Counted from the first letter of the stretch, positions 9,987-21,451 are shown. The stretch: 64,000 nt of DNA from Carallia brachiata (GCA_021464245.1 JADCRB010000096.1:162951-226950), one strand, 5' to 3'. Notes: generated from the sequence alone by a model not told the origin. Numbers and translations: made by a program.

Positions 9987-11882
9987 CTGTGCTCCGCTGA
10001 GTTAGAATCATTTGATGGCTGTGATTCAGCTGAGGTCTGGAGAGTATTGCTGACTTGATTTTGCCACACTTCTGTTGATTGCAAAGCTATAAACAGCTGA
10101 GGGTTAGCGAGAAGGGTTTGGAGAGCTTCATATACCTTCTCCGTTGTCGACTTTTTGTCGAGCGGCTCCTCCTTACGGTGTGTCACCTCTTCTGATGGTT
10201 TTGAAGTGATGGTGGTCTGGTTTGCCGAGGTTACCTTCCTGGTCCAGAATGATTTTATTCTGGCTTTTGAGCTTCATGATTAGCTCCTTCAGGACGAAAC
10301 ACTTCTCGGTTGGATGACTTACTATCCGGTGATATTTGCAGAATCTCGGATCGCTGACTCGATCCTTTTCATTCGGCCGCTTGCACTCTGGGAGTTCGAT
10401 CAGCTTCGCCTCCAAGAGTTGTTCAAGAATGTCGGGACGTCTGAGTCGGGGAATGGATACTGCTTTGCTCCAACTCTCGCAATGTCACCTTCCGCCTTTC
10501 CTGTTGTTTTGGCTGAGTTATTTGGGTCGGAGGATTTACCTTAGCTTTGGCGCCCACTTTTACTGGTGCGGCTTCAACAGTCATCACTTCTTTTCCTTTT
10601 CCGGAGCTGTTGGGTTTCTTAATCTCCCTTCTGCCCCCTTGCTGGTCCAACTGGATGGGAACCGTGCCTCCGGAAGTCTGGATGCTTATCTCCATATCAT
10701 GTGCGCGGGTCGCCAGTTCTTCGAAGTTCGGGGTTTGACACCCTGCAGGATGTATAACAGCTCCCAATGCATTCCCTGGATGCACATCTCTACGGCAGAA
10801 GTCTCCGTCAGGCGATCTTTGCAGTCCAAGCTGAGGGCACGCCATCTGTTGATGTATTCGACAACGGGCTCTCCTTTCCTTTGTTTGGTGCTGGTAAGCT
10901 CCATCATACTTACCGTCCTTCGAGTGCTGAAAAATCTGTTGAGGAACTCTCGTTGTAGCTGTTCCCAACTGTCGATCGATTCTGGTTCAAGATTTATGAA
11001 CCAGGTGAAAGCGGTCTCCCTGAGTGAACGAACAAACTGCTTCACCAAGAGATCTCCATAAGTCCCTGCGTTGTTGCAGGTTTCAACGAAGTGGGCGATG
11101 TGCTGTTTGGGATCGCCTCGTCCGTCGAATTGTTGAAATTTGGGCGGCTGGTAGCCCAAAGGCATGTTGAGACTTTCGATCCGTCTGGTGTACGGTTTGA
11201 CGTACATCTGTGATCCTTGGAAGGATGTAGCTTGTTGCAGGCGTATTGGCTATCATTTCCTGCAATTGTTGAACAGATAGCGAAGCTACAGAATTTGAGG
11301 GTGGCAGCTGTGTAGAACTACCTGGTCGCTTTTCTGCAGAAGACGTCGGCTGGTGTGGCTTCTGGAGTGAAACCGGGTGGATATGGTTGCTCCTCGCGGA
11401 TTTCGGGATCAATTGGATCGGGGCTTTTCCTTTGAGAGCGGCGATCTGTTGATCTTTTTCCTCCACGACTCTGATCAGCTGCAAAATTTTGTTTCCAATT
11501 CTGAAATCTTTCTCTGTACTGGTTGTGTTGGTCATCATGACGGCAACAGATGAGGCTCCGGAAAGACTGGGGGAGAAACTCTTCTGATTCTTCTGTGTGG
11601 ATCTACAGAATGAGTTGGATTCTGTTGAGCAGGCTTCGTCGTGTTGCCCCCGACTTCGATCGGGGTGGGTGATCGACTCCTCCATGCGGCAAGAGAGTCA
11701 GGGGAGATCCTGTTGTGCAGCTGTGGACTCTCCATTTCGATATTTTGTCGGGTTTGGACGGCAAGAAATTGTGTCCGTCCCCGGGTTTCTGGACCTGCGT
11801 ACCCAGGTAGGGTAGTTGATGCAGGCAATGGAGCCGTTGCCTTCTTTTTTGTGGCAGCAGTTGTACTCCTTTTCGGTGCCAT
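9987..11882 (-). pseudogene. E1 gag, frameshifted
   Basis: Gag builds the virus-like particle. The ATG at 11882 gives a basic N-terminus (MAPKRSTTAATKKKATAPLP). The capsid-like core at 11207-10686 has the retrotransposon-gag wording FVRSLRETAFTWF and WEQLQREFLNRFF. A zinc-knuckle-like CKYHRIVSHPTEKC lies at about 10350. At least two small frameshifts split it, near 11640 and 10740. E3 carries the same protein with nonsense codons instead. Confidence 0.9.
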
Positions 11883-12066
11883 TTGATGTGCTGAACACCT
11901 GTAAAATTTTTTTTTTTTTTTTTTTACTTTTTTTTTTTTTTTACTTTTTACTTTTTACTTTTTTCTTTTTACTTTTTTTTTTCTTTTTTTTTTCTTTTTT
12001 TTTTTCTCGGCTCCCCTTTTACCTCTTTTTTTTTTTTTTAAGGAACAAGAGATGGGAGGTGAAGTT

Positions 12067-12084
12067 GTCCCACCGAGCGTGCCA
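12067..12084 (-). other. E1 primer-binding site
   Basis: The minus strand reads TGGCACGCTCGGTGGGAC, starting 6 nt inside the 5' LTR. It begins with TGG as expected for pairing with a tRNA CCA end. E3 (38123-38140) and E4 (60951-60968) have the same site at the same spacing with a few transitions. I do not assign the tRNA. Confidence 0.75.
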
Positions 12085-12090
12085 AAAATT

Positions 12091-12895
12091 TGTAAAGCGT
12101 AAATTTCGAGTCTAAAACAATTAAACTCGAAAATACAAAAATAAATTACAAATAAAAATTTAAAATAAAAGAAAATTTACGTGGGGTCGATCTCCGTAGA
12201 TCCTCCGATTAGTGTTCCTTTTTTGACTCCGTCAAGGGCTGCACGAGCTTGATCTTGACAGAAATAATTTCCACGCTTTTTCTTGAACTAGGTAGACTGA
12301 AACTAGATCTGATTTGGACGTTTTGACTACGGTTAAGAACCGCAGAGACCTGATTTGAGCCGATCTGAGTTAATTTCACCGAAAGGTCAAAGGGACTTGT
12401 TCTCGGATGAGTTGTCTGGATTTTGCTGAGGGCCGTATGAGGCTTAATCCCAGCTGAATTTGTAGTAATTTGATATTTTTAGATCTATATTCTCATAAAT
12501 TCAGATATAGAGCGATCCGAGAATATAAATCTAAAAATAATTTTAGAAATGAAAACAGCAAATTTTTTGGGGTTTACCCCTGAAATATCTCTCAAAAAGG
12601 AGTTAGGAGAGTATACTGCAGAGTAAAACTACGTAGGAAAAGGAGAAATTTGTTGAGAGATTTTCAAAATTTTCTTTTTCTCTCAAATTTTCTGAATTTT
12701 TCTACTTACAGATTTACTGAATATGTTTTGAACTGAGAGGCAGGTGCCTATTTATAAAGGCTCTTTTCCCATGTGAACATCACATGGGAAAAGAATATTT
12801 TTTGAAATATTTTTCCTTGGCCGGCGTTGCCAATTTCAAGATCAGCAACGCCGAACATTGACTTCTTTTTTTTTTTTTTTTTTTTTTTGTTTACA
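12091..12895 (-). repeat. E1 5' LTR
   Basis: An 805-bp LTR with TG/CA ends (TGTAAAGCG on the plus strand, terminal GTTTACA). It pairs with 2648-3440 and contains a long T run at about 12866-12888. Confidence 0.93.
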
Positions 12896-13019
12896 GGTGT
12901 CACACTCTTCAGCGGGACTGTCGGAACCAAGTTTCCCATTTCAATAGATATAAAAAAAAAAAAAAATCCAATCCAAGAACCAGTTTTTTGTTTTTTTTTT
13001 CTTCGGCACTATACCTAAC

Positions 13020-14240
13020 TGTAGAGAATGACACAAATGCCAAATTTTGAGCTGAATAATAACCAGTGGGCTAACCAATTTGGTCATCAAAGGCCCCAGT
13101 TTCAATCCCATTAAGCCTTTTTCCGACCTCAGTCTGTATCATCATCGCCGCAAACATTGGCATTCTACCATAGGACGAAATAATACTTATTTTAGTTCTA
13201 AATTTTTATATATTTGTTTAATTGAGTTTTAATTGTTTTAATTTTTTTAATTGAGTCCTATACCTTTTAAATGCTTTACAATCGAATCCTTTCTATGACA
13301 GCTGTCAATCAAATCATTTAAAACGTACTTTTGACCAAATAAAAGTAAATTAAAAAAATTCTAAATACATTAGTTTAATTATTTTTTAAAAATTCTAAAA
13401 CAAAGAAATACAAAATAAGTGACATTTATGATTTTTTTATTAATATCTATTTGAAGTATGTTTTTAATGGTTTGATTGTTAAAAAGGACTCGATTATAAA
13501 TGATCTAAAAGGTATAGGACTCAATTGAAAAAATTGAAAGGTTTAAAATTCAATTGAAAAAATTTAAAAAAATTTAGAACTAAAATGGTTATTATCCCAT
13601 CATAAAACATATTTGTTGATGACTCGTTCCGAGTGATGATATAACAATAACGAAAAATATCTCAAAAATCAGGTTATGAAATATTTGAAATATATAATTA
13701 TGAAAAAAAATTATCAATTTTTTTTTAGTTTAACAATATTAAAACAATTAATGATTTTTTTTATAATTATATATTTTGAAACATTTTTTGTAACACATTT
13801 TTCGAAATATTTACCATTTCTCATGATATAAATAAGTGATAACAAAGTGAAAAGCGCCTGATAAATAATGAAATAAATAAAAAAAATAAATCGCTAATCC
13901 ACGTCTGGACAAATTCAAGAAAGAGAGTCGGATTATTTACGTTACTCTATATCTGAAAACAGGATGCGGTTCTGTGCCTTTGAAGTTGCTCAAAAATAAA
14001 AGTTATTGGCCCTTTGTTCAAGTTTCACGAATTCTCAACACAATCGTGAAAATTCTCCCATTGATTTTCTCACTCCGGCACAAAAATCAATCTGCTGGAC
14101 CGACCGCTCTTCTTATCCGGCTCAAGCGACGACCTTCGGACGTCATCGATTGTTGACATTGCAGAGTCACTCTTATCAATTGGTGAAATTCCACTCTATC
14201 CCATCAATTTTACTAAAACATTTCTTGTAAATTTGTAAAC
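13020..14240. other. Unit A: second copy of the internal module, no recognised gene
   Basis: After E1, unit A resumes with the repeated module (TGGTCATCAAAGGCCCCAGT) seen at 1225-1510. It is interrupted by the foldback MITE and continues at 13930-14240 with CAAGTTTCACGAATTCTCAACAC. An ORF of 74 codons (14006-14230) has a counterpart in unit B, but the DNA match is uniformly high so coding status is not shown. It may be a remnant of an older duplicated gene or repeat. Confidence 0.4.
13177..13598. mobile_element. Foldback MITE, unit A copy
   Basis: The left end, GAAATAATACTTATTTTAGT, is inverted at the right end (ACTAAAATGGTTATTATCCC). The inverted arms extend over most of the element: the AATTGAGTCCTATACCTTTT stretch on the left mirrors AAAAGGTATAGGACTCAATT on the right. 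There is no coding capacity. A diverged copy sits at the same place in unit B (25029-25465), so insertion preceded the duplication. Confidence 0.8.
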
Positions 14241-15166
14241 GAATAAATTTCTTTCATTTTTTTTCTCTGGTAATTAGAATAATAATATTATGTATAATTA
14301 ATAAAAGAGAAATACATATATCAACATTTAAGTAATAATAAAGTAATATGAATCATTAAAATTTATTATAAATAATTACTTTTTACCTTTTCTTTTATAA
14401 TCATCAGTCAAAAGTTAACACATTAATACTTATCCGTGATAAATTTATAATATATTTGACTTTTATCTTTTAATAATCAATTAACTAGTACCACATGTAA
14501 TGATTGCTAAAAAAAAAATAATAATAATAAAAGCGACCATGTCTTGCAAAATCTATGAGTTATTTGATAATTTAAATTAAAAAAAAATAAACTATTAAAT
14601 ATTATTAAAAAAATTATGTAACTACATTATTATTATCTAAGGTTAAGTTGAACAGTAAAGCTCTAATAAAAAGAGCTAGAATGAACATAGGTACGAAATT
14701 CTTGCCCGTATATTAACAAGACAAATAAAAACAGCGATCACTTTTAAGAAATTGAGAGAGTTGTGGCATGATCCTCAACATTCTGGCAGGAGCTTTGCTC
14801 TTATGGACAACTCGAAATGGATCAATTTTCAAATGCCATTAATTACGACTTTAAGAACCTGAAACCATAATACCCAACAATTTTTTTTCAACCAAAGTGC
14901 AGCAATTTTTCAAACAATATAATAACATCAATTTTCCTAGGGAAGTTGCGACAGAAATTAGATATAGTGTATTGAGCTTAAAATCAAACCATCATGAAAA
15001 GATGGGCAGACTTAGGCAACCTTCATTATTCGTTACAACTTATTTTAACATATAAAAATGGCCTCCTGTGGAATTATCAATTGAAAGATAATTTAATTAA
15101 CATACAATAGAAATGGCCACTGTAGTAGTAATAATTCATGCAGATTTCTCCAATATTATAAGTTCA

Positions 15167-16296
15167 TTAAGTCGTTGGCCAGAACTGTTTCTGAAGGTAG
15201 TTGACAACACCCGCGTCCACTTGGAAGGCTTTGGTCAGAACTTCTGGATTGATGGGTGGCTTTGATCCAAAGACAGCGTTCGCAATTGTTATGACACCAG
15301 GATTCTGGCTGCTCAATCCGGCAAAACGCAACAGCATTGACCTTTCCTATGTTGAGTTGAAAATGGATTTGTCCAATTGGGAACACAAAGACATCGCCAG
15401 GATTGAGTTCTTTGGTGAAAAGGGTATTGTTGTTCTGGTTAGATGCAACAAATCCAACAAGGAGGGTGCCTTCTGTAACCACCAGGATCTCGGTGCCGCG
15501 CGGGTGAGTGTGTGGGGGGTTCAGGCCACCGACTGCCCAGTCAATACGAGCCAGGGAGACACCGAGGGTGTTGAGTCCTGGAAGTTGGTCCACGAACACT
15601 GGTGTGACGGCAAAACCAAGTTTGCTTGCACCAGTGTTTCCAGGTTTGTTAAGCCCGTAAAAGAAGAAATCCTCAGCCGTAACTTGCTTTGGATCCTTGC
15701 AAAACTTTCCATTCACGAACACTGCAGGCATGAAAACAATTTGTCAATATCAAGCAATCATCAGTACTTTGTAGATGAATTATGTAATTTACTGTCTAGC
15801 GAGTGTCTAATACTAATAGACAACATATATGTTTGTAAAAAAAAAAAAGACCAAGAGGTAAAATGTTGGTGTACTGAATTATGATGTTTTTAGTGTTTAG
15901 GATGAAATAAAACTTATAAATTTTATAACAAGAAAAATAATATTTTTAATAAAAAAATAATAACTTTTAATTTTTGTTGCAAATAATATCAATTTAGTTG
16001 TATTCATAATATCAGTGAAACTCCAAAATTTTGCACATTTGTTGGTATTAAAAAAGAAAAAGACAATATATGTGGATAATTACTTGGTAGAAATATTAAA
16101 TAGGATCATTTAATGTTAATGCATTGTACTATACTGAATGAATGTTAAGGAGGAATTAGAAGAGGAAAAACATACCACCATCACGCTCCTTGATGGCAAC
16201 ACAAAAATCTTGAAGTGGACTAGGGTCATAGGCAGAGGCAAGTGAAGATGCCAAAGCCAAAAGAGCAAGAATTGCAAGGAAACGAGCACTTTCCAT
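15167..16296 (-). pseudogene. GLP: Germin-like protein GLP-A, one frameshift
   Basis: Exon 1 is 16176-16296 and exon 2 is 15167-15721, with a GT/AG intron in phase 1. The product begins with a signal peptide ([20 protein letters not shown]) and QDFC. Exon 2 has VFVNGKFC, germin box 1 [10 protein letters not shown] (His-x-His and Glu metal ligands) and box 2 [11 protein letters not shown] (fourth ligand). GLPs are secreted cupins that bind manganese in the cell wall, some with superoxide dismutase activity. One extra base at about 15322-15326, relative to GLP-B, shifts the frame after NAVAF, replacing the last 60 residues. It could be a true recent pseudogene or an assembly error. A TATA box, TATAAATAGGC, lies about 75 bp upstream of the ATG. 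Confidence 0.9.
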
Positions 16297-16370
16297 TGTA
16301 TATATGTACTCTTGTGACACTTGTAGCTTATTATGTTTAGAGGGGTGAGATTTATGTTGGATGGAAGGAT

Positions 16371-16381
16371 GCCTATTTATA
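16371..16381 (-). promoter_or_regulatory. TATA box of GLP-A
   Basis: TATAAATAGGC on the minus strand about 75 bp before the ATG. The same sequence precedes GLP-B, and a slightly changed one precedes GLP-C. Confidence 0.7.
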
Positions 16382-16588
16382 GGCAAAAAAACAATTGATC
16401 CAGTCAATTATGAGAAATATAGTAGCAATATCTTGCAAGTTACCGACAGTACATTATTTAATCTTGATCAAACACTACAACTATTACAGCAATCAATGAT
16501 TGACCAAGACTTGGGTTTTGCATGTTAAGTCTTGTATTAAGAATGACGTTGCCTTGTGTGTAGAATAAAAACACTATAATTACATATG

Positions 16589-16894
16589 ACCATATGAAAC
16601 AGTAGTTTAGTAGTAATTTAGTGTGTCTTTCTCTACAAGATCCAGATTCGAGTTCCTGTGCTATCGACCGCCTCCGAATAAATAGGAATTTATGTTGATA
16701 TGCGATTGCGAGTGCACAACTTGTTAATACTGTGGTTAGATGCGAAGAAGGCCTGTTGGGTCCAATAATACTCGAATGGTTGGTCTGCTTCTTTGGGTTG
16801 GTTAAATAAAGCATGACAAATGAGAGTTACTCCAACCTAGACTCACAGATCTAATAACCGATATACTTTGATGAATTTTTTTTAACAAAAATAG
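16589..16894 (+). mobile_element. tRNA-derived SINE, unit A copy
   Basis: A roughly 305-bp insert has a degenerate A-box-like TAGTAATTTAGTGTG, a B-box-like GATTCGAGTTC and a poly-T end. It is flanked by imperfect direct repeats AACACTATAATTACATATG (16569-16588) and AACACTGTAATTACAAATG (16895-16913). The paralogous copy in unit B shows that insertion preceded the duplication. Confidence 0.8.
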
Positions 16895-16913
16895 AACACT
16901 GTAATTACAAATG

Positions 16914-17866
16914 TACGAGCAAAAAATATAAAAATTAGTTGTGATTAGAAGTCAAAAGTAGAGGAGGCCTTCAAAAAAATATGGTAGCTGGTGAGTATGG
17001 TTAGGAGATTATGACGGTTATCTATATGTGTTTGGACAGATATATATATATATATTAATAGTGAAGGTAATTTTTTTTATTTTCATAAATTTTTTTTTTT
17101 TTGTAATTTAGTATTAAGAACTTCAAGAATATAAGCCTAAATTCCAACTACTCTGATATCCTCCGAAAGACATTTTATTTTTGTGGTTAGTACAACGCAC
17201 GTGGTTGAATTGAAGGGAGGAGGGCATATATTTTTATGCTTTAATGCAGTTGATGTAAATTAACGCTATTGACGATGTCATATTAGCTGGTAGATAAAAT
17301 AACACTAATTGTTTAGGTATCAAAATCAGAGGAGGACCTCACCGAAATATCGTCGTCGGTGAGTATTGTTAGGTGGTAATTTGACATAGTTTACGTTTCA
17401 AAATCAATAGGAAATTTCTCTTAATTACAGTTTTAGCATCTTCTGGTCTTGACCGCGATTAATTCTAGTCCTTTGTCTCTGGAAGCAACCAACTGGGACG
17501 GAGTCGCAAACTAACGAGTCTCGCCGGATAAGGCCAATTTAGTACTAATTTTTTTTGATATTTTACAATGTAGTCCTCAACGTTTTATTCTATTTATTTG
17601 AGTTCTATAATTCAGAATTCCGTTCCATTTAGTATTATTTGGGCGGAAAATGCGAATACATGTTAAATGCATAACTGAATATGTGTAATCAAAGGCATAT
17701 TTTCTGTCCGAAAAAACTAGAGCGAGACAGAATTGTAAGTCAAATGACCCAAATAAATAGAGAAACATTTAGGAGTGCATTAAAAAAATTTAATAGTTAA
17801 TATAAAAAAAAATCACCAAATTTAAGTAGAGTAACAAATCTAACACAAATTTTAATCAGACTGTAA
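16914..17866. other. GLP-A distal upstream region, no gene seen
   Basis: Intergenic AT-rich DNA with a short TA microsatellite (about 17040-17055). It is matched by unit B (28780-29745), and parts (about 17230-17420) are matched by unit C at 35630-35830, so it belongs to the duplicated block. No RNA or protein gene is supported. Confidence 0.6.
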
Positions 17867-17872
17867 ACAACA

Positions 17873-18014
17873 AAAAAATGGTAAAAAGTTCATTTGGTTG
17901 GTGCATGATCAAGTTTTATTTGGTTGATGAAAAAAACTAATCACTAAAAATGGTAAAAAGTTCATTTGGTTGGTGCATGATCAATTTCTATTTGGTTGAT
18001 GAAAAAATTAACCA
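17873..18014. repeat. Two-copy tandem repeat, 72-bp period
   Basis: The sequence AAAAATGGTAAAAAGTTCAT followed by TTGGTTGGTGCATGATCAA is present twice, 72 bp apart, directly after the end of the unit A/B homology. Confidence 0.85.
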
Positions 18015-18049
18015 CCTAAGAGGGCCCTTGCCATATATGATCCAAGTCA

Positions 18050-18325
18050 TGTAATTTTGGCTTCCTTCATCCCCAAAACTCAATAAATAGGCACTCACTC
18101 AACCCTTTCAATCCATCCATTGCAAAGTAAAAACTTCTCTTCTAAAGTTTTGCATTTCTCCTCTTCTCTCGTTTTAATATTTTGAGTATATGCTTTCTAA
18201 TTGTTTCTGAGTTGCATCCGCTAAATCAAAACCTCAAGGTATTAAAATCTTAAATATCCGAGTGGAATCAAGCCCCTTACGACTCTCACCAGAGTCCAAC
18301 AAGTCCATTTGAGATCAAGCTCATA
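18050..18325 (+). repeat. Partial LTR at the 5' end of E2
   Basis: The sequence from a TATA-like CAATAAATAGGC through ATTAAAATCTTAAATATCCG resembles the partial LTR at 47840-48463. It ends at CGGCGTTCGGTGAGAC, which matches the primer-binding region of E1, so the terminal part of the LTR is deleted. Confidence 0.6.
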
Positions 18326-18400
18326 CGGCGTTCGGTGAGACTTTTCTGCCTCCCATCTTTTGCTCCACTGAAAAAAGAAGAAGAGAAATGTAGCGCATCA

Positions 18401-20095
18401 ATGGCGTCAAAGAAGAGTGTGACTGCCTCCACCATCAAGAAGACAGTTGCTCTATTACCTGCATTAACTACCCTACTTGGATACGGAGGTCTAGAAACTT
18501 GCGGACAGACAAGGTTCCTCGCTGCTCAAAATATTGAAATGGATAATCTGCAGCTTATATAGTAACAGGATTTCTCACCCGACTCTCTCGCAGAATGGAG
18601 AAGTCAATCTTCCATCTTGATCAAAGTAGGGGGCAACACATCAAAACTCACACAACACCAAAAGCTGAACTATTCTGCAAAAATAAGCACAGAGGAATCA
18701 GAAGAGCCCTCTACCCCAATCTTCCATGGAGCATCATCTGTCAACACCGACATCGTTGCAGTCATAATAACAAACACAACTAGCACAAAAGATAGGATTG
18801 TAGAATTGGAAAGTAAAATTTTCCAGTTAATTAAAGTTTTGGAGGAAAAAAATCAACAGATCATCCGTCTCAAAGAAAAGGCTTCAATACAAGTTGATTG
18901 TGAGACTAGTGAAGAGCAGTCATATCCACTTGGTTTCACTCCAAAAGCAACTCCAGCCAACATCTTCACGACAGAAAAATAACAAAGTGGTCCCACACAA
19001 CTGCTGCTTTCAAATTCTATCACTTCGTTATCTGTCCAACAATTACAAGACATGATAGCTAACACAATTCGTTTACAACAAAGTGCATCATTTCAAGGTT
19101 TATAAATGTATGTCAAACCGTACACAAGACGAATTAAACACCTCAGCATGCCCTTCGCTTGGACTACCAACCGCCTAAGTTTCAACAATTTGATGGACGG
19201 GGTGATCCTAAGTAACACGTTGCTCACTTTGTTGAAACCTGCAATAATGCAGGAACCTACGGTGACCTTTTGGTGAAACAGTTTGTTCGTTCACTGAAAG
19301 ACATCACCTTTACCTGGTTTATAAACCTTAAACTAGAATCAATTAACAGTTGAGAACAGCTGTAACGTGAGTCTCTCAATAGATTTTTCAGCACCCATCG
19401 AGTAGTAAGTATGATGGAGCTTACAAGTACCAAGCAAAGGAAAGGAGAACCCGTTATCAAATACATAAATAGATGACGTGCTCTTTGTCTAGATTGCAAA
19501 ATCATCTTACAGAGACTTCTGCGGTAGAAATGTGCATTCAGGTGATGCATTAGGAGCTGCTATACATCTTACAGGGCATCAAACCTTGAACTTTCGAGGA
19601 ATTGGTGACTCGCGCTCATGACATAGAGATAAGCATCAAGACCTCTAGTGGCATAGTTCCCATCCAAGTAGACCAGTATGAGGATAAAAAAGTGATGACT
19701 GTTGATGCTTCACCAATCAAAGTAGGAGCTAAAGCGAAAGTGAGCCATCCAACACCAACAAATCAACCAAAATAACAAGAAAAGGGAAAGACGACGTCGC
19801 GAGAGTTGGAACAGAAGAAGTATCCATCCCTGCATTTGACATTCCAAATATTCTTGATCAACTTTTAGAAGCCAAACAAATCAAACTCCCAGAGTGCAAG
19901 TAACCCAGTAAGAAGGATCAGGTTAATAATCTGAAATTATGCAATTATCACTGCATAGCCAGCCATCCAACTAAGAAGTGCTTCGTCTTAAAGGAGTTGA
20001 TCATGAAACTCATGAATCAAAATAAAATCATTTTAGATCTAGAAAACGTAGCCTCAGCCAACCAAACTACTATTTCTTCAAATCCATAAGAAGAA
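18401..20095 (+). pseudogene. E2 gag, decayed
   Basis: The ATG at 18401 starts MASKKSVTASTIKKTVALLP, like E1 gag. Downstream blocks match in order: EEKNQQIIRLKEKA, the core gag region near 19230-19560 (QFVRSL, TFTWF after frame changes), and a zinc-knuckle-like region near 19940 (CNYHCIASHPTKKC). Numerous stops and indels make it non-functional. Confidence 0.85.
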
Positions 20096-20669
20096 GGTCG
20101 ACAATGATTGATGCTTACCTGCTGTCAGACCAAAAAATAGATCTCTCGATCAAGCAGTAAATTTTTAAAACGTTACTATGTTAAAAAAATAAAAAAGAGA
20201 AAAAAAATCTAAAAAAATAAAAAAACAAAAAAATCTAATAAAAAGAAAAAAAAATTCAAAAAAAGCAAAAAAGACAAAAAAAAACAAAAAAAAAAAAAAA
20301 AAAGTATGAAGCTTATGTGCAGGGTTTAGCTCAAAAATCTAAATCCAAGTTCAAAACTCATCCTCAAAATTCAAATTCAGATTCGGGTATAGACCCCGAA
20401 CCCTGACTGAAACCTGACGTCTAGATCCAAATTCGGGCTCAAAGCTCAAATCCAAACCTAGCAAATCTAAATCAAAATCCAAAGCCCAAATCCGAATCCA
20501 ATGTCCAAATTTAAACCCCAACTTAAACCCGAAGCCTAAATCCAAATTCGGGCCTAAACTCGAGTTCAAAATCCCTAAATCCAATTTCTAGCTCAAAATA
20601 CAAATCCAGATTCGGTGACAAACCCCAAACTTGTACCCAAATCTAAAGCCCAAATCCAAGCACAAATCC

Positions 20670-21345
20670 AGACTCCTATCTCGCACGAGCATAAAAGGCG
20701 AAAAGTTCAACAATAAATTCAGACTTTTGTCTTGCATGTGTATAAATGGCGAACAATTTAGCAAATTATCCTCCTGTCTCACACGAGTGTAAAAGGAGAA
20801 CAACTTAAGTAGACTCCTATCTCGCACTAATATAAAAGACGAACACCTTAACAGCAAATCCACACTCCTACCTCGCATGAGTATAAATAACAAATAGTTC
20901 AGCACACCACACTCCTGCCACGCACGAATATAAAAGGTGAACAACTCAATAACATATCTAAATTCTTGCCTTACATGAGTATAAAAGGCAAACAACAGTA
21001 CAACAAATCTACACTCCTACCTCACACGAGTATAAAAGGTGAACAGCTTAGCAAATCAGATTTTTGTCTTACACGAGTATAAAAGGCAATCAACTGAAGC
21101 AGACTCCTACTTCCCACGAGTATAAAAGGCGAAACGTTCAATAACACAACAGCAAACTCCTTTATCGCAAGAGTTTAAAAGGCGACAACCCAATAACAGG
21201 CTTCTGCCTCGGATGAGTACAAAAGAAGAACAGTCAAAGCATTTTCTTGGCCCGCATGAGTATGAATTGTGAATGGTCCAAAAATTAAATTCAGGACTCA
21301 GTCCAAAACTCCTAACATGTATGAGTATAAATTGTGAACGACCTA
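20670..21345 (+). repeat. Array of about 14 TATA-bearing tandem units upstream of the E2 WOX relict
   Basis: Units of the form CGCACGAGTATAAAAGGCGA recur with cores at about 20691, 20741, 20788, 20831, 20882, 20929, 20980, 21031, 21079, 21121, 21174, 21219, 21261 and 21326. The spacing is 42-65 bp, mean near 49. The last two units match the single-copy leader motif ATGAGTATAAACTGTGAA of E1 and E3. Linkers such as AACAACTCAATAACA are also shared. The array appears to be a local expansion of the presumed cargo promoter. Confidence 0.9.
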
Positions 21346-21451
21346 AAAGGATAAAAACAATTGACGGTTTGAGTTTAAATCATTATTTCAGTCTCAACCT
21401 TTTAGTCATTCTTACTGCAGGTCAAGCTTATGCATTCTTTCAGCTAAAAAG

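Larger units (their letters stand above)
2648..12895 (-). mobile_element. E1: Tat-clade Ty3/gypsy retrotransposon with WOX cargo
   Basis: A full-length element of 10.2 kb on the minus strand. From its 5' end it has: 5' LTR (12091-12895), primer-binding site (12067-12084), gag, protease, reverse transcriptase, RNase H, a second RNase H, integrase (ending 5533), a low-complexity spacer, the WOX homeobox gene, a second small ORF and the 3' LTR (2648-3440). The second, archaeal-type RNase H after the gypsy RNase H marks the Tat lineage of non-chromovirus Ty3/gypsy elements. Frames are broken by several small indels and by a deletion of about 120 bp near 7305 joining the two RNase H domains, so it is not autonomous now. 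Unit B preserves the empty insertion site. Confidence 0.95.
1..17866. repeat. Segmental duplication unit A (contains GLP-A and E1)
   Basis: The sequence from base 1 matches that from about 22161 (unit B) nearly base for base, and the match runs to about 17866/29745, where the units diverge. It is broken only by retrotransposon E1. Without E1 the unit is about 7.6 kb, the same as unit B. Shared landmarks in order are an AT-rich flank, a module with the wording AAAGCCCAATTTTAATCCCAT, a LINE RNase H relict, a foldback MITE, the GLP gene and a SINE. The true left end lies outside the window. Confidence 0.93.

Noticed and set aside
10336..11061. A 241-codon plus-strand frame in E1
   Set aside because: It is antisense to gag, which has recognisable core and zinc-knuckle motifs and matching E3 protein.
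13974..14230. Overlapping ORFs shared by units A and B (SYPAQATTFGRHRLL)
   Set aside because: Conservation is no higher than the surrounding duplicated DNA and the frame start differs between copies; kept only as an unassigned region.
15201..15884. A 227-codon plus-strand frame across GLP-A exon 2
   Set aside because: It is antisense to a clear germin-like exon; the splice sites, signal peptide and cupin motifs are all on the minus strand.
16640..16660. A tRNA gene suggested by a B-box-like GATTCGAGTTC
   Set aside because: No cloverleaf can be formed; the flanking direct repeats and T-rich end show a SINE.
20588..20995. A 135-codon minus-strand frame with repeated FYTR/SFIL text
   Set aside because: It is the antisense of the TATA-bearing tandem array, and the repetition follows the DNA repeat.
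20670..21345. Regularly spaced repeats resembling a CRISPR array
   Set aside because: Repeats are imperfect, linkers are similar to one another, no cas genes exist and the context is a plant retrotransposon.
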